A stretch of 64,000 bases of DNA from Phycisphaerales bacterium (GTDB lineage: Bacteria > Planctomycetota > Phycisphaerae > Phycisphaerales > UBA1924). Every line of letters starts with the position of its first letter. Within the stretch, counting starts at the first letter, position 1. Positions 42,270 to 50,756 of this stretch are shown here, in pieces. The translations under genes were made by a program, and so were the position numbers. Location of the stretch: positions 1-64,000 of the forward strand of contig JAGQON010000017.1 of assembly GCA_020427395.1 (NCBI GenBank). Direction: 5' to 3'. Under the pieces are notes generated by a model that was not told where the DNA came from, did not search any database, and worked only from the letters and a program-made list of their open reading frames with translations.

Positions 42270-42674
42270 TCATCGCTCGTTCTTTCTTCGCACAAAGCGC
42301 AGTGCTGACCACACCTCGTCGATGGCGCAGACTTTGTTGTCAACAAGTCCCTGATCTAGCCCATAAGACCGCACAAGCAGGTCATGCAAGTCCGTTGGGA
42401 CGCCAGAGGCTTTCTTAGGCCATGCCACCCAGAGTCCGCCGGCGGTGCTGAGGCGTTGGACACACTTGGCAAATCGGGCGGTCATATCTCGCGCATTGCT
42501 ACAGAAAAGCACAATGACTTCGGCCTCTTGTTGCGAGCGAAGATCGCGGGCGATGGTGACGCCCTCCGGTAGGTCAGTCAGCGTGAACGCGTCCGGGGCA
42601 TTGAGCAGCAGGACTCGTGACGCGGGTTTGATGCCCAGCTTCTTTGGGAGCGGTGTGCCCGAGTAGCCCGCCAT
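42270..42674 (-). CDS. DUF3052 family protein
   Basis: 134 residues. Begins MAGYSGTPLPKKLGIKPASRVLLLNAP, the characteristic opening of DUF3052, and continues with LWVAWPKKASGVPTDL (a second family signature). Small soluble alpha/beta protein of unknown function; the fold is said to resemble a Rossmann-like domain without its motifs. Its start shares one base with the stop of the FkbM methyltransferase upstream, so both are co-translated. GC is somewhat lower than in neighbours. Confidence 0.85.
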   Translation of the reverse strand: MAGYSGTPLPKKLGIKPASRVLLLNAPDAFTLTDLPEGVTIARDLRSQQEAEVIVLFCSNARDMTARFAKCVQRLSTAGGLWVAWPKKASGVPTDLHDLLVRSYGLDQGLVDNKVCAIDEVWSALRFVRRKNER

Positions 42675-43393
42675 CAGTCACGGTCTCTGAAGGGGACGCA
42701 CACATAGTTGAGGTAGGGCTTGTCGATCGTGGCTCGCTTGGATTCGAGCTCCTCGATCGGGTGTTTGCCACCATCGTGCAGGTAGTAGGCGCTGTAGCCG
42801 ATGGATTGGAGCTGTTCGAACAGGTCCGATTCACGCACCTGCTTGTCGTGCAGCTCGAAGAGCAGCGTGGGCATGTCGCGTCGCAGGGTCTGCATGCCGC
42901 CAGCGAAGACCGCCGGCTCGTGCCCCTCCACATCGCACTTGATGAATGACACCGGACGATCGGCGTGCTCGTTGATGTAGGCGTCGAGCGTCGTGATCGG
43001 GATGGTGAAGGCATCGTCCGCGTCTGGAAGCTCACGCTCGATCGACGCACCGCCGAAGTGGTTGGCGTGTCGTCGCAGGGTTGCTTCGCCCGGCTGGTCG
43101 GAGAGGCCTGTCTCAGCGATTTCCAGCTGCGGGAACTTGAAGGAGTGACGCATCTTCTTGAGTGCCTCGATCATCTCTGGCTGGGGCTCGAACGCGATGA
43201 CGCGACCATCACGACCCACGGCCTTGGACATCCAATAGCTGTAGATGCCCGCGTTGGCGCCGATATCGAGCACCAGCTTCTGGCGGAGATCGAGCGAGAG
43301 CATGAACCGCACCTCGTCACGCTCGGTGCGGTTCCGGTAGCGCCAGGCGCGATGCAGCATGTGCACAGATTCGACGAGTCCGAGGCCGCTCAT
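42674..43393 (-). CDS. FkbM family SAM-dependent methyltransferase
   Basis: 239 residues. LVLDIGANAGIYSYWMSKAVG (SAM loop spread over residues 37-57), VIAFEPQPEMI, PITTLDAYINE and SFIKCDVEGHEPAVFAGG are the FkbM signatures. Likely O-methylation of a glycan or other surface compound. The DUF3052 gene is directly attached at its 3' end. It is only distantly like the FkbM protein at 11.2 kb. Confidence 0.88.
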   Translation of the reverse strand: MSGLGLVESVHMLHRAWRYRNRTERDEVRFMLSLDLRQKLVLDIGANAGIYSYWMSKAVGRDGRVIAFEPQPEMIEALKKMRHSFKFPQLEIAETGLSDQPGEATLRRHANHFGGASIERELPDADDAFTIPITTLDAYINEHADRPVSFIKCDVEGHEPAVFAGGMQTLRRDMPTLLFELHDKQVRESDLFEQLQSIGYSAYYLHDGGKHPIEELESKRATIDKPYLNYVCVPFRDRD

Positions 43394-43455
43394 AGGTGAG
43401 GATGATAGTGGGGCGGGCCTGATCGCGTGCCGATCGTCCGTGCTATTGTTTCGCG

Positions 43456-44169
43456 ATGATTCTGCTGATCGACAACTACGACTCCTTTACCTGGAATCTC
43501 GTGCAGCGTCTGGGCGAGCTGGACCGCACGCTCGAGCCGGGTCGCGATCTCGTGGTTGTCCGTCATGATGAGATCACCCCTGTGCAGGCTGAGCAACTCA
43601 ATGGGGGGGCGGGTCCCTCTCATGTGATTATCTCACCCGGCCCTTGCACGCCCAAGGAGGCCGGTGTGTCTGGCGATATCATCGCGCATTTCGCCGGGCG
43701 GGTGCCCGTGCTCGGTGTGTGCCTCGGGCACCAGTGCATGGCGGACATTAACGGGATGGTCGTCGAACGCCACCCGATTCTGATGCACGGCAAGACCTCC
43801 TCGATCGTGCACGACGGGGTTGGTGTCTTTGAGGGCGTCAGCACGCCGACCTCGGTCGCCCGCTATCACTCGCTGGTGGTGCGTCGTGAGACGATCCCGG
43901 CGCTACAGCCGGGTGAGGACGGCTGGGCCGTGAGCGCCTCGTGTTTCGATGAGATTGAGGGCGAGCGGGTCGAGGTCGTGATGGGGATGCGACGCGTCTG
44001 GGCGGATGCTGGGAAACAACCGCTTGAAGGGGTGCAGTTCCACCCGGAGAGCTTCATGACGCCCGAGGGCGTGATCATGCTCTGGAACTTCCTGCGTATG
44101 GGCCCGGGCGGGCGTGAGACGCCGCGCCCACAGGCGAGCGATGAGATCGCGGCGCTGCGCCCGGCTTGA
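43456..44169 (+). CDS. glutamine amidotransferase, anthranilate/aminodeoxychorismate synthase component II
   Basis: 237 residues, slightly longer than usual because of a C-terminal tail. Class I glutaminase triad: C89 in VLGVCLGHQCMADINGMVV, and His/Glu in QFHPESFMTPEG. MILLIDNYDSFTWNLVQRLGE at the start is typical of TrpG/PabA. It supplies ammonia to chorismate for tryptophan or folate synthesis. Without a partner component I gene nearby, TrpG and PabA cannot be told apart and it may serve both. Confidence 0.92.
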   Translation: MILLIDNYDSFTWNLVQRLGELDRTLEPGRDLVVVRHDEITPVQAEQLNGGAGPSHVIISPGPCTPKEAGVSGDIIAHFAGRVPVLGVCLGHQCMADINGMVVERHPILMHGKTSSIVHDGVGVFEGVSTPTSVARYHSLVVRRETIPALQPGEDGWAVSASCFDEIEGERVEVVMGMRRVWADAGKQPLEGVQFHPESFMTPEGVIMLWNFLRMGPGGRETPRPQASDEIAALRPA

Positions 44170-44213
44170 GCCGGCTTGCTGACACGGCGCGGCGGATCGG
44201 ATATTGTTGTCGC

Positions 44214-44672
44214 ATGCTTCACCCAGCCCCAACGACCAAGATCGACCCCACCCTCTCCCGCGGCACTGTGCTCGAGGTGCGTGACGCCGACGATCGTCAT
44301 CCGGCGCGTGTCGTGCTCGGGTTCCCCAACAGCGATTACAAAATCGAGCTGGTGATCAAGGGGGAAGCTGCCCCCCTTAAACAAGTGGTCGGCGAGATGG
44401 TGCTTGGACGAATCTACGCAGAGGCGCGTCGGATCGACACGCCGCACGCGGGTGGTCGGCGCTTTGAGCCGTGCATCGGCACGCCAACGCGGATCCTCGG
44501 CAGCGTGATCGGCGCGGATCCGATCGCGAATGTGCTCGTGGTGAATGCTGGCCAACCGATCGCGTTGCATGTGACCGCTCCTGGCCAGCGCGCGATCATA
44601 CTGGCCACCGCGGACTTCATTGTGTGCGATGTGAAGCCCGGCGCATGGTTTGTGTTCGACCGGATTGCGTAA
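44214..44672 (+). CDS. protein of unknown function, small beta-barrel-like
   Basis: 152 residues from ATG at 44214; earlier in-frame codons overlap the preceding gene and look non-native. The chain is beta-rich: GTVLEVRDADDRHPARVVLGFPNSDYKIELV, GEMVLGRIYAEARRID, ILGSVIGADPIANVLVVNAGQPIALHVTA. The strand pattern suggests an OB or SH3-like barrel. Planctomycete-type genome location after pabA may be chance. Role unknown. Confidence 0.7.
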   Translation: MLHPAPTTKIDPTLSRGTVLEVRDADDRHPARVVLGFPNSDYKIELVIKGEAAPLKQVVGEMVLGRIYAEARRIDTPHAGGRRFEPCIGTPTRILGSVIGADPIANVLVVNAGQPIALHVTAPGQRAIILATADFIVCDVKPGAWFVFDRIA

Positions 44673-44745
44673 ATCAACCCACTTCAACACGATTGCATCG
44701 CGTGAATCATCCTTTTAGGTTGAACTGACCGATGTTCAAAAAGAA

Positions 44746-44766
44746 CCTGTTTTTACAGGGGTTTTT
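44746..44766 (+). terminator. weak intrinsic terminator candidate
   Basis: CCTGT-TTTT-ACAGG followed by GG and five T. The stem has only 5 bp, but it lies in an AT-rich gap 74 nt after the stop at 44672 and before the next gene's ribosome site. Confidence 0.4.
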
Positions 44767-44832
44767 GTTGATTTACCTTTGCCATGCGGCATCATGTCTC
44801 TTTCAAAAACGAGGGGCAAAGGAGATAGTGCT

Positions 44833-45360
44833 ATGGACCAGGTTTGGTTGTGGGGGCGCGTCTCATGTTGCGCGATCGCGTCGATCGCGCTCTCGTCTAC
44901 GAGTCACGCGATGTCGTTCTCAAGCGACACAGGCGGTGACGATAACAGCACGTCAGATGTCGACAGCGGTGACCCGGAGGTTCGTCAGGAATCGTGGGTG
45001 TATGTGTCGATCCCTCGATACGGCTTTGCGCCCTTGCAGGATGTGCTCGAGTATGGCACGCCCGCGAACATCGCGATGCTCGATGTCGGCGAGCCGATCG
45101 AGAACTACGAGCCGGTGTCGGTACACGGCCCAACGGCGAACATCAACAACGCGGCGCTCGTGTTCCTGATGTTGCCCGAGCGTTGCCTCGGTGATTTCAA
45201 CAACGATGGTGCCGTCGATCTATACGACGCGACGCTCTTCACGATCGCCTTTATCAATCAAGATCCGTCCGCGGACCTCACGCGTGACGGGCGGATCGAT
45301 ATCCGCGACCAGATCCTGTTTGTGACGCTAGCGACGCTGCCGTGCTACAGCGCCTGGTAG
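44833..45360 (+). CDS. secreted protein with dockerin-like repeats
   Basis: 175 residues from ATG at 44833 with AAAGGAG 9 nt before it. Signal peptide WGRVSCCAIASIALSSTSHA. A short Ser/Asp-rich region and a beta-rich part follow. The C-terminal 60 residues hold two calcium-loop repeats of the dockerin type: CLGDFNNDGAVDLYDATLF and ADLTRDGRIDIRDQILF. In planctomycetes such modules are frequent in secreted proteins and may help cell-surface assembly; no cohesin gene is seen here. Converges with oppB. Confidence 0.8.
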   Translation: MDQVWLWGRVSCCAIASIALSSTSHAMSFSSDTGGDDNSTSDVDSGDPEVRQESWVYVSIPRYGFAPLQDVLEYGTPANIAMLDVGEPIENYEPVSVHGPTANINNAALVFLMLPERCLGDFNNDGAVDLYDATLFTIAFINQDPSADLTRDGRIDIRDQILFVTLATLPCYSAW

Positions 45361-45379
45361 CGTGGAAGCCGGGTTCGGT

Positions 45380-46384
45380 TCAGGTGATCCGCGGATCGAT
45401 CCATCGGTAGAGGATGTCCACGATCAGGTTGAAGACGATCAGCATGGTCGAGAAGACCAGCACGACGCCGATGATCAGGAAGAGGTCTTTATTCTGGACG
45501 GCGCTGACGAAGAACTCGCCCATGCCGGGGATGCTGAAGACGCGTTCGATGACGAACGAGCCGGTCATCGCGAAGGCGGTTGCCGGTCCGAGGTAGCTGA
45601 GGACGGGCAGGAATGCGTTCTTGAGGGCGTGCTTGATCAGCACGACGCGCTCGGGGGCGCCCTTGGCGCGTGCGGTGCGGATGTAGTCGGCCCCGAGTGA
45701 TTCGATCATACCCATGCGAGTCAGGCGCGCGATGTACGCGGCGAAGGGCAGCGAGAGCGCGAATGCGGGCAGGGCGATGCTTCGCAGCGTGCCCCACTGG
45801 GCAACGGGGAAGACCCCGAGCCAGATGGAGAACACGAGCAGCAGCAGCGTGCCTGTGACGAAGCTGGGCAGCGAGATGCCGACCATCGCGACGCCGAGTG
45901 TCGAGAAGTCGGCGATCGAGTTCGGCTTGACCGCGCCGACGATGCCCGAGACCGTGCCGATGAGCAGCGCGATCAGGATCGCCGAAGCGCCGAGCGTCAC
46001 CGAGACCGGGAGCGAGTCGCGAATGATTTCATTCACCGTCTTGTCGTCGTACTTGAGCGATGGCCCGAAGTCGAAGACAGGGCGTTGGGGCGGTGGGAGC
46101 CCCTCATTGATGGCCGCCTGGCGTTCGCGGTCGATCTCGCCGCTCAGGCGGTCGCGCAGGTACTCGAAGCCCGTGGCACTATCCAGATACGAGATGTAGA
46201 ACCTCGGGAATGAGTCGAGGTTGTACTGCTTGTTCATCTGCTCGATGACCTCGGGCTTAGGTCGTTTTTCTGGGTTTTCCAGGGGGTTTCCGGGCACCTT
46301 CCACGCCAGGAACAGCGTGATGGTGTATACGACGAGCAGGATGAGGGGCAGGGCAAGCAGCCGGCGGACGATGGTCGTCATCAT
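45380..46384 (-). CDS. oppB: oligopeptide ABC transporter permease (OppB/DppB)
   Basis: 334 residues. Inner-membrane permease of a peptide/nickel-type ABC importer. The N-terminal helix (RRLLALPLILLVVYTITLFLAW) is followed by a long periplasmic insert (residues 30-110) and five more helices. The EAA loop is YIRTARAKGAPERVVLIKHALKNA, where the permease meets the ATPase. Overlaps oppA by 4 nt. OppC, OppD and OppF do not follow; the next gene downstream is on the other strand. Confidence 0.9.
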   Translation of the reverse strand: MMTTIVRRLLALPLILLVVYTITLFLAWKVPGNPLENPEKRPKPEVIEQMNKQYNLDSFPRFYISYLDSATGFEYLRDRLSGEIDRERQAAINEGLPPPQRPVFDFGPSLKYDDKTVNEIIRDSLPVSVTLGASAILIALLIGTVSGIVGAVKPNSIADFSTLGVAMVGISLPSFVTGTLLLLVFSIWLGVFPVAQWGTLRSIALPAFALSLPFAAYIARLTRMGMIESLGADYIRTARAKGAPERVVLIKHALKNAFLPVLSYLGPATAFAMTGSFVIERVFSIPGMGEFFVSAVQNKDLFLIIGVVLVFSTMLIVFNLIVDILYRWIDPRIT

Positions 46385-48312
46385 GGCTGGGGCTCCTCTT
46401 GGCTCGGGCGTCCGGCGTGCATGGGGCGTGGCTGTTCGGGGCCCTTGCCGTCGCCGAGCACATCGATAAGGAAAGCGTTCTGCTTGGTGCGCGGGTGGGT
46501 GGAGAGCCCGGTGATCTTGTGCGGATCGAACATGTAGATCGTGGCGTAGTGGAAGATTGGGACGAGCGGGAGGTCTTCTTCAACGAGTATCCGCTCGGCC
46601 TCGCTCAGCAGGGCCATGCGCTTCTCGGGATCGAGCTCGTTGCTGGCCCGGAGCAGCAGGTTGTCGTAGATGGGGTTGTTGTAGGCTCGATCGTTGTTGC
46701 CGTCGTTGGAGTGGTTGATGTCGAGGAATGTCGTCGGGTCGCCATAGTCGCCGAACCACCCTGCCCGGGCGGTCATGTACTGCTTGTCCTTGAGCTCGTC
46801 GCGGAAGATCTTGATCTCCTTCTGATCGAGGCGGGTTTGGATGCCCAGATGCTTCTGCCAGCTCTTGGCCACGGTCTGGGCGATCAGGTCGTGCCCGGCG
46901 TCCTTGTTGAATGAAAGTGTGACCACGAAGTCCTTGGGATAGTTGGCTTCTTCGAGCAGGGCCTTGGCCTGATCGATGATGGCCTCACGCTCGGCGTTGG
47001 TTTCTGCGGTGCTGATGTTGGGCAGCCCCTTGGGTGAGGTGTAGCCGCCGATGGACCCGGGTGGGATGAGGGTGCTGGCGACGGGCTCGCCGAGACGTCT
47101 GACCTGATCGGCGATGGCTCGCTTGTCGATGCACATGGCGAAAGCACGCCGGACTCTTGCATCGGCGAAGGGGTTGGGCTGCCCGTCGGGCAGGTAGGGC
47201 TTGCAGTTGAAGTTGTAGAAGTAGGTGCCGAAGGAGGAGACGGCGTGTGTGTGGGAACGCGGGTCGGGGGGGAGCATGCGATCGATGGTGTACTGATCGA
47301 GCCCCTGAGCCCGCAGCTTCTCGACTTCTTCAGCGTGCTCAGCAAGGAAGTCGAGCTTCTGGGCGACCATCTCGCCCCGGTAAGGAGCGGTGACATCGGC
47401 GATCCAGTCGATTGCGCCGGTTTGGTAGGCGAGCACACCCGCGTTGGGGTCGTTGATCGATGGGATGTCGATGCTGTCGATGGCGATGTTGTCGCGGTCC
47501 CAGTAGTAGGTGTTCTTCTCAAGGCGCATGTCGCGCTTCATGCGCCATCGCTCCAGCGTGAATGCGCCATTGGAGATCAGCACGCCGCCCTGCGTCCAGC
47601 CGGGGCGTCGGATCAGGCGGGCGGTCTGCGGGTCGGGACGCTCGTATTGCGAGACCAGCGGCTCGTAGACCGGCGAGAACACGGCGAAGGCGCACAGGTC
47701 CAGGAAATAGGGCAGGGGTTTCTCGAGCTCGATGACCAGCGTGTACTCATCCGGCGCGTGCATGCCCACCAGCTCATCGAACTTCGCGCGGGTCTGGTTC
47801 CACAGGTCATATGCACCCTGCTGTCGGGCGGTGGGGGAGTTGAACTCCCGATCGCCAAAGGCATCGAGCTGCTCGAGGCGCCAGTCGTAGAAGGCCTGAG
47901 CACCCTTCACATTCATGAACATCGCGACATAATCGGAGACGAGGTCGGGCAGCATCGCCCGGCGCCAGGAGTAGCGGAAATCCTCGGCCGTCACCGGTTC
48001 GCCGTTGGACCATCTCGCATCTTGGCGTAGGTGGAAGGTGTAGGTCTTGGCATCTTCGGAGACTTCCCATGACTCAGCCGCGGCGGGCTCAATTTCGAAG
48101 TCGTTGCTGAGCACATCGTTGCGGACCAGCCCCTCGTAGAGCAGACGGGCGGTGCGCAGGTCGTGCATCCAGCTCATGCGCTGGGGGTCGAGGGTGTTGA
48201 CATCGCTGGAGTTAATGAACACCAAGTCGGCCCGGGGTGTCGGGTTGTCCGAGAGCACCGAGACGCCGATGAGGGCCATCAGGAGCAGGATGGGAACGAA
48301 CAATCGCAGCAT
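46381..48312 (-). CDS. oppA: peptide ABC transporter substrate-binding protein (OppA-like)
   Basis: 643 residues, somewhat longer than E. coli OppA. N-terminal signal or anchor helix (LFVPILLLMALIGVSVL) without a lipobox cysteine. SBP_bac_5 features: FINSSDVNTLDPQRMSW, YTFHLRQDARWSNGEPVTAEDFRYSWRR, and AGWFGDYGDPTTFLDI near the C-terminal part. Captures peptides outside the inner membrane and hands them to OppB/OppC. The C-terminal 40 residues are Pro/Gln-rich. First gene of the short oppA-oppB unit. Confidence 0.92.
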   Translation of the reverse strand: MLRLFVPILLLMALIGVSVLSDNPTPRADLVFINSSDVNTLDPQRMSWMHDLRTARLLYEGLVRNDVLSNDFEIEPAAAESWEVSEDAKTYTFHLRQDARWSNGEPVTAEDFRYSWRRAMLPDLVSDYVAMFMNVKGAQAFYDWRLEQLDAFGDREFNSPTARQQGAYDLWNQTRAKFDELVGMHAPDEYTLVIELEKPLPYFLDLCAFAVFSPVYEPLVSQYERPDPQTARLIRRPGWTQGGVLISNGAFTLERWRMKRDMRLEKNTYYWDRDNIAIDSIDIPSINDPNAGVLAYQTGAIDWIADVTAPYRGEMVAQKLDFLAEHAEEVEKLRAQGLDQYTIDRMLPPDPRSHTHAVSSFGTYFYNFNCKPYLPDGQPNPFADARVRRAFAMCIDKRAIADQVRRLGEPVASTLIPPGSIGGYTSPKGLPNISTAETNAEREAIIDQAKALLEEANYPKDFVVTLSFNKDAGHDLIAQTVAKSWQKHLGIQTRLDQKEIKIFRDELKDKQYMTARAGWFGDYGDPTTFLDINHSNDGNNDRAYNNPIYDNLLLRASNELDPEKRMALLSEAERILVEEDLPLVPIFHYATIYMFDPHKITGLSTHPRTKQNAFLIDVLGDGKGPEQPRPMHAGRPSQEEPQP

Positions 48313-48381
48313 GTCAACACCTTACCGGCTTGGGAAGGCCTCGTTGACCGGCTGGGGCACAAGATTCGCGAGAATCGCGGA

Positions 48382-49512
48382 TTAGTTCAGGAAGCGATCG
48401 TCCTTGAGTTTGAACTCGGTGACGATCGGGCCGCCCGGGCCAAGGAGTGCGGCGGCCTGGTTGCGGAAGTCGCGGTCCTCGCCCGCCTTGATCTGGGCGC
48501 TGAAGCCCGTGGTGGTGATGCCACCCATCGGTTGCCCCTTGAGCTCGGCGGACTTGCGACGGGCGAAGTAGAGCAGGGTCTCGCCGGCCTGGACCGAGCG
48601 GACAGTCATATCACGCTCACCCTGCGGCTCGATGGTCTTGGCGATGATGCGGCGCAGGGGCACCGAGATGATGTCGCCGCCGAGGCGGACCGCGGCACGG
48701 GCGGCTTCCTCGTTAATGGTTGCGGTGATATCGGAGATCGACTGGGTGGTCGCGCTGGCGGCATCCAGAGCGAGCGACTGCGTGAAGCGGGGGTCGTCGT
48801 TAGGGGTCAGCGCGGCCAGGCGATCGCCCACGAGCTCAGAGAGGGCCACGATCGCATGCGAGCGGGCGCTGCCCAGGTCGCGGGTGCCCAGTGTTGTGCC
48901 CTCGGCAAGCGAGCGGGCACACGCCCGGATGTGTTCTTCATCCTGGCTGTCCTTGGCCGCGTTGGCGACGGCGTCGATCAGCGAGCGTGCGTCGGCCTCG
49001 GACATGGCGGGGCCGTGCGTGCTGGTAGCGTCAAGGACGCGTCCGGCGCTCTTGACCGCGAACAGTCGCACGCCGGCATCCTCGTCGTTGAGCATACCGC
49101 GGACGCGCTGCACGCCGGGCGGGGTCGCGAGGTCGCCCGAGAGACGGAGGGCACCGAGCTTGCCCTGCACGCTGCCCGAAGCGATAAGCTCGTCGATGAG
49201 CGGCATCAGGGCTTGCGAGTAGCTCTGGCGGAAGGCGATCGAGACGCCACGCCCGTGCAACGGCTCGGTGAGGGCCTCGAGCGCCCGTCGGGCGTCCTGG
49301 GTGTCGCCACTGCGGAGTCGTGGGGCCCAGTTGTCGATGAAGGCTTGGATCTGCGTGCTCTGCCCGGAGTTGACCGAGATTGTCTCGACGGTTGAGCGGG
49401 GCAGGCTCGTCGCGGGCTGCGCGGCGGCGAGCGTGGTACCCACCGCGAGCACGAGGGCCTGCAGGGTGCGAGTGGATCGGGCGAGAAGCGACACGGAGCG
49501 AGCGTTGGACAC
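48382..49512 (-). CDS. secreted helical-repeat (HEAT-like) protein
   Basis: 376 residues from GTG at 49512 with AAAGAGG 9 nt before it; the start gives a signal peptide (TRTLQALVLAVGTTLAAAQP). Residues 60-280 are alpha-helical repeats: MPLIDELIASGSVQGKLGALRL, VQRVRGMLNDEDAGVRLFAVKSAGRVL, ARSLIDAVANAAKDSQDE, the second matching a HEAT unit. The C-terminal 100 residues are beta-rich. Likely an exported scaffold or adaptor; no enzymatic motif is seen. Its place 69 nt before oppA on the same strand is noted, but a functional link is not shown. Confidence 0.7.
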   Translation of the reverse strand: MSNARSVSLLARSTRTLQALVLAVGTTLAAAQPATSLPRSTVETISVNSGQSTQIQAFIDNWAPRLRSGDTQDARRALEALTEPLHGRGVSIAFRQSYSQALMPLIDELIASGSVQGKLGALRLSGDLATPPGVQRVRGMLNDEDAGVRLFAVKSAGRVLDATSTHGPAMSEADARSLIDAVANAAKDSQDEEHIRACARSLAEGTTLGTRDLGSARSHAIVALSELVGDRLAALTPNDDPRFTQSLALDAASATTQSISDITATINEEAARAAVRLGGDIISVPLRRIIAKTIEPQGERDMTVRSVQAGETLLYFARRKSAELKGQPMGGITTTGFSAQIKAGEDRDFRNQAAALLGPGGPIVTEFKLKDDRFLN

Positions 49513-49710
49513 GATCGGGACCTCTTTGAATGATGCACGGCGGCGTGATGCCGGCGCGATGAGTGCGTTCAGGACGGGCGAGCCCGTGTTGGTGAGTTTA
49601 TCGCCCAAACGGGGGCTCGTCCCGTGTTTGGACGGGCTTGTTGCCTGTTCACCGGGTCTGTACGCCCCGCAGGGCGTCCAGATGCGTCCTGTGACACGCG
49701 TGTGAAAGGG

Positions 49711-50676
49711 TCAGTAGACCTCAAGGAAGACGCGTTTGGTCTTCTTGATGGTCTTGGGGATCATCGAGCGCTCCCATTTCTCGGGGTACTCTTCGTAGCC
49801 CTCGGGGACGGTGATGTACTGGGCAAGGTGCTCGGGGGTGAGCAGCTTGGCGAGGGTCTGGAAGACCCCCAGCTCCATCCCCGCGAGCCCGCAGATATAG
49901 ATCAGCGTGCGTTCGGAGGCGAGCATGGGGCCGAGCGTATCGAAGTCCTCACGCAGCAGATCTTGAACATAGAGCTTGGTGGGTTGATCGGGCGTGGTGT
50001 GGCGTGAGATCGCGGTGTGGTAGCTGAAGTTCGTGTGCTCTCTGGTCCACGCGGTGAGGTCATCGTGGTAGAGCAGGTCGCTCTCGTAGGGGGCGCCCAT
50101 GAGCAGTGCCGCCCGAGAGGGCATGCCCTGGCGGATGAGGTCGAGCATCATGCCGCGGAAGGGTGCGATGCCCGTGCCGGTGGCGATGAAGATGTAGTCA
50201 TGCTTGCTGGGGTCGCTGGGGAGCAGGAATCGCTTGCCGACGGGGCCGGTGAGGAGGACTTCGTCGCCGACATTGAGGTCGCAGAGGTAGTTGGAGCACA
50301 CGCCCTGGACGAGCTTGTGCGATTCCCAGTGCTCGTCGATGAGGCGTTTGACAGTCGTAGTGATGATGGTGCCGTCGCCGGTCTCGCCGCCTGTGGGGGC
50401 GGCGATGGAGTAGAGGCGGAGCTTGTGGGGCTTGCCGTCCAGATCCCCAGAGGGGATGACGCCAAACGACTGCCCGCTGTGCCAGCTGTTCTCGAGCTCG
50501 GTGCCCGAGACATCGATCTCGACATGGCGCACGAAGCCGGCGGCTTTGCGTGAACGGGTGCACAGTCGGGTCGCGTGGACACGCCCGATGACCGGGGCGT
50601 TGGGCTTCACGAGGTGCTGGGGCACATCGGGCATCTCGGGTGTGCCCGGGAGATCGGTCGTGGTCGTGGAACTCAT
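49711..50676 (-). CDS. ferredoxin-NADP reductase (plant-type FNR)
   Basis: 321 residues. FAD-binding motif RLYSIAAP (87-94), the loop VCSNYLC (127-132), the NADP loop ATGTGIAPFRGM (165-176), YICGLAGMELGV and a C-terminal aromatic residue (VFLEVY) are those of plant/cyanobacterial-type FNR. It moves electrons between ferredoxin and NADP(H) in the cytoplasm. The N-terminal 30 residues are a Thr/Pro-rich extension. A ferredoxin fragment lies at the left edge of the window, too far to be an operon partner. Confidence 0.9.
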   Translation of the reverse strand: MSSTTTTDLPGTPEMPDVPQHLVKPNAPVIGRVHATRLCTRSRKAAGFVRHVEIDVSGTELENSWHSGQSFGVIPSGDLDGKPHKLRLYSIAAPTGGETGDGTIITTTVKRLIDEHWESHKLVQGVCSNYLCDLNVGDEVLLTGPVGKRFLLPSDPSKHDYIFIATGTGIAPFRGMMLDLIRQGMPSRAALLMGAPYESDLLYHDDLTAWTREHTNFSYHTAISRHTTPDQPTKLYVQDLLREDFDTLGPMLASERTLIYICGLAGMELGVFQTLAKLLTPEHLAQYITVPEGYEEYPEKWERSMIPKTIKKTKRVFLEVY

Positions 50677-50696
50677 GCAGGAGTGTAGGTCGGATG

Positions 50697-50729
50697 AAAA
50701 AACACGCCCACGATCGGGTCGTGGGCGTG
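50697..50729 (-). terminator. intrinsic terminator of coiled-coil lipoprotein gene
   Basis: Minus strand: perfect 11-bp stem CACGCCCACGA/TCGTGGGCGTG, 5-nt loop, then six T (A-run at 50697-50702 on the plus strand). Lies 28 nt after the stop at 50757 and just before the FNR gene, so FNR has its own promoter further in. Confidence 0.9.
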
Positions 50730-50756
50730 CGTCGGATTTGGGTTGAATCTGGGTGC

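Noticed and set aside
48163..49395. 410-codon plus-strand frame over the HEAT-like gene
   Set aside because: Arg/Gly/Val-rich shadow; the minus-strand frame has a signal peptide and repeat structure.
49640..49690. Small hairpins (CCAAACGGG/CCCGTGTTTGG and ACGCCC/GGGCGT) between FNR and the HEAT-like gene
   Set aside because: Imperfect or short and without T-run on either side; could be chance in GC-rich DNA.
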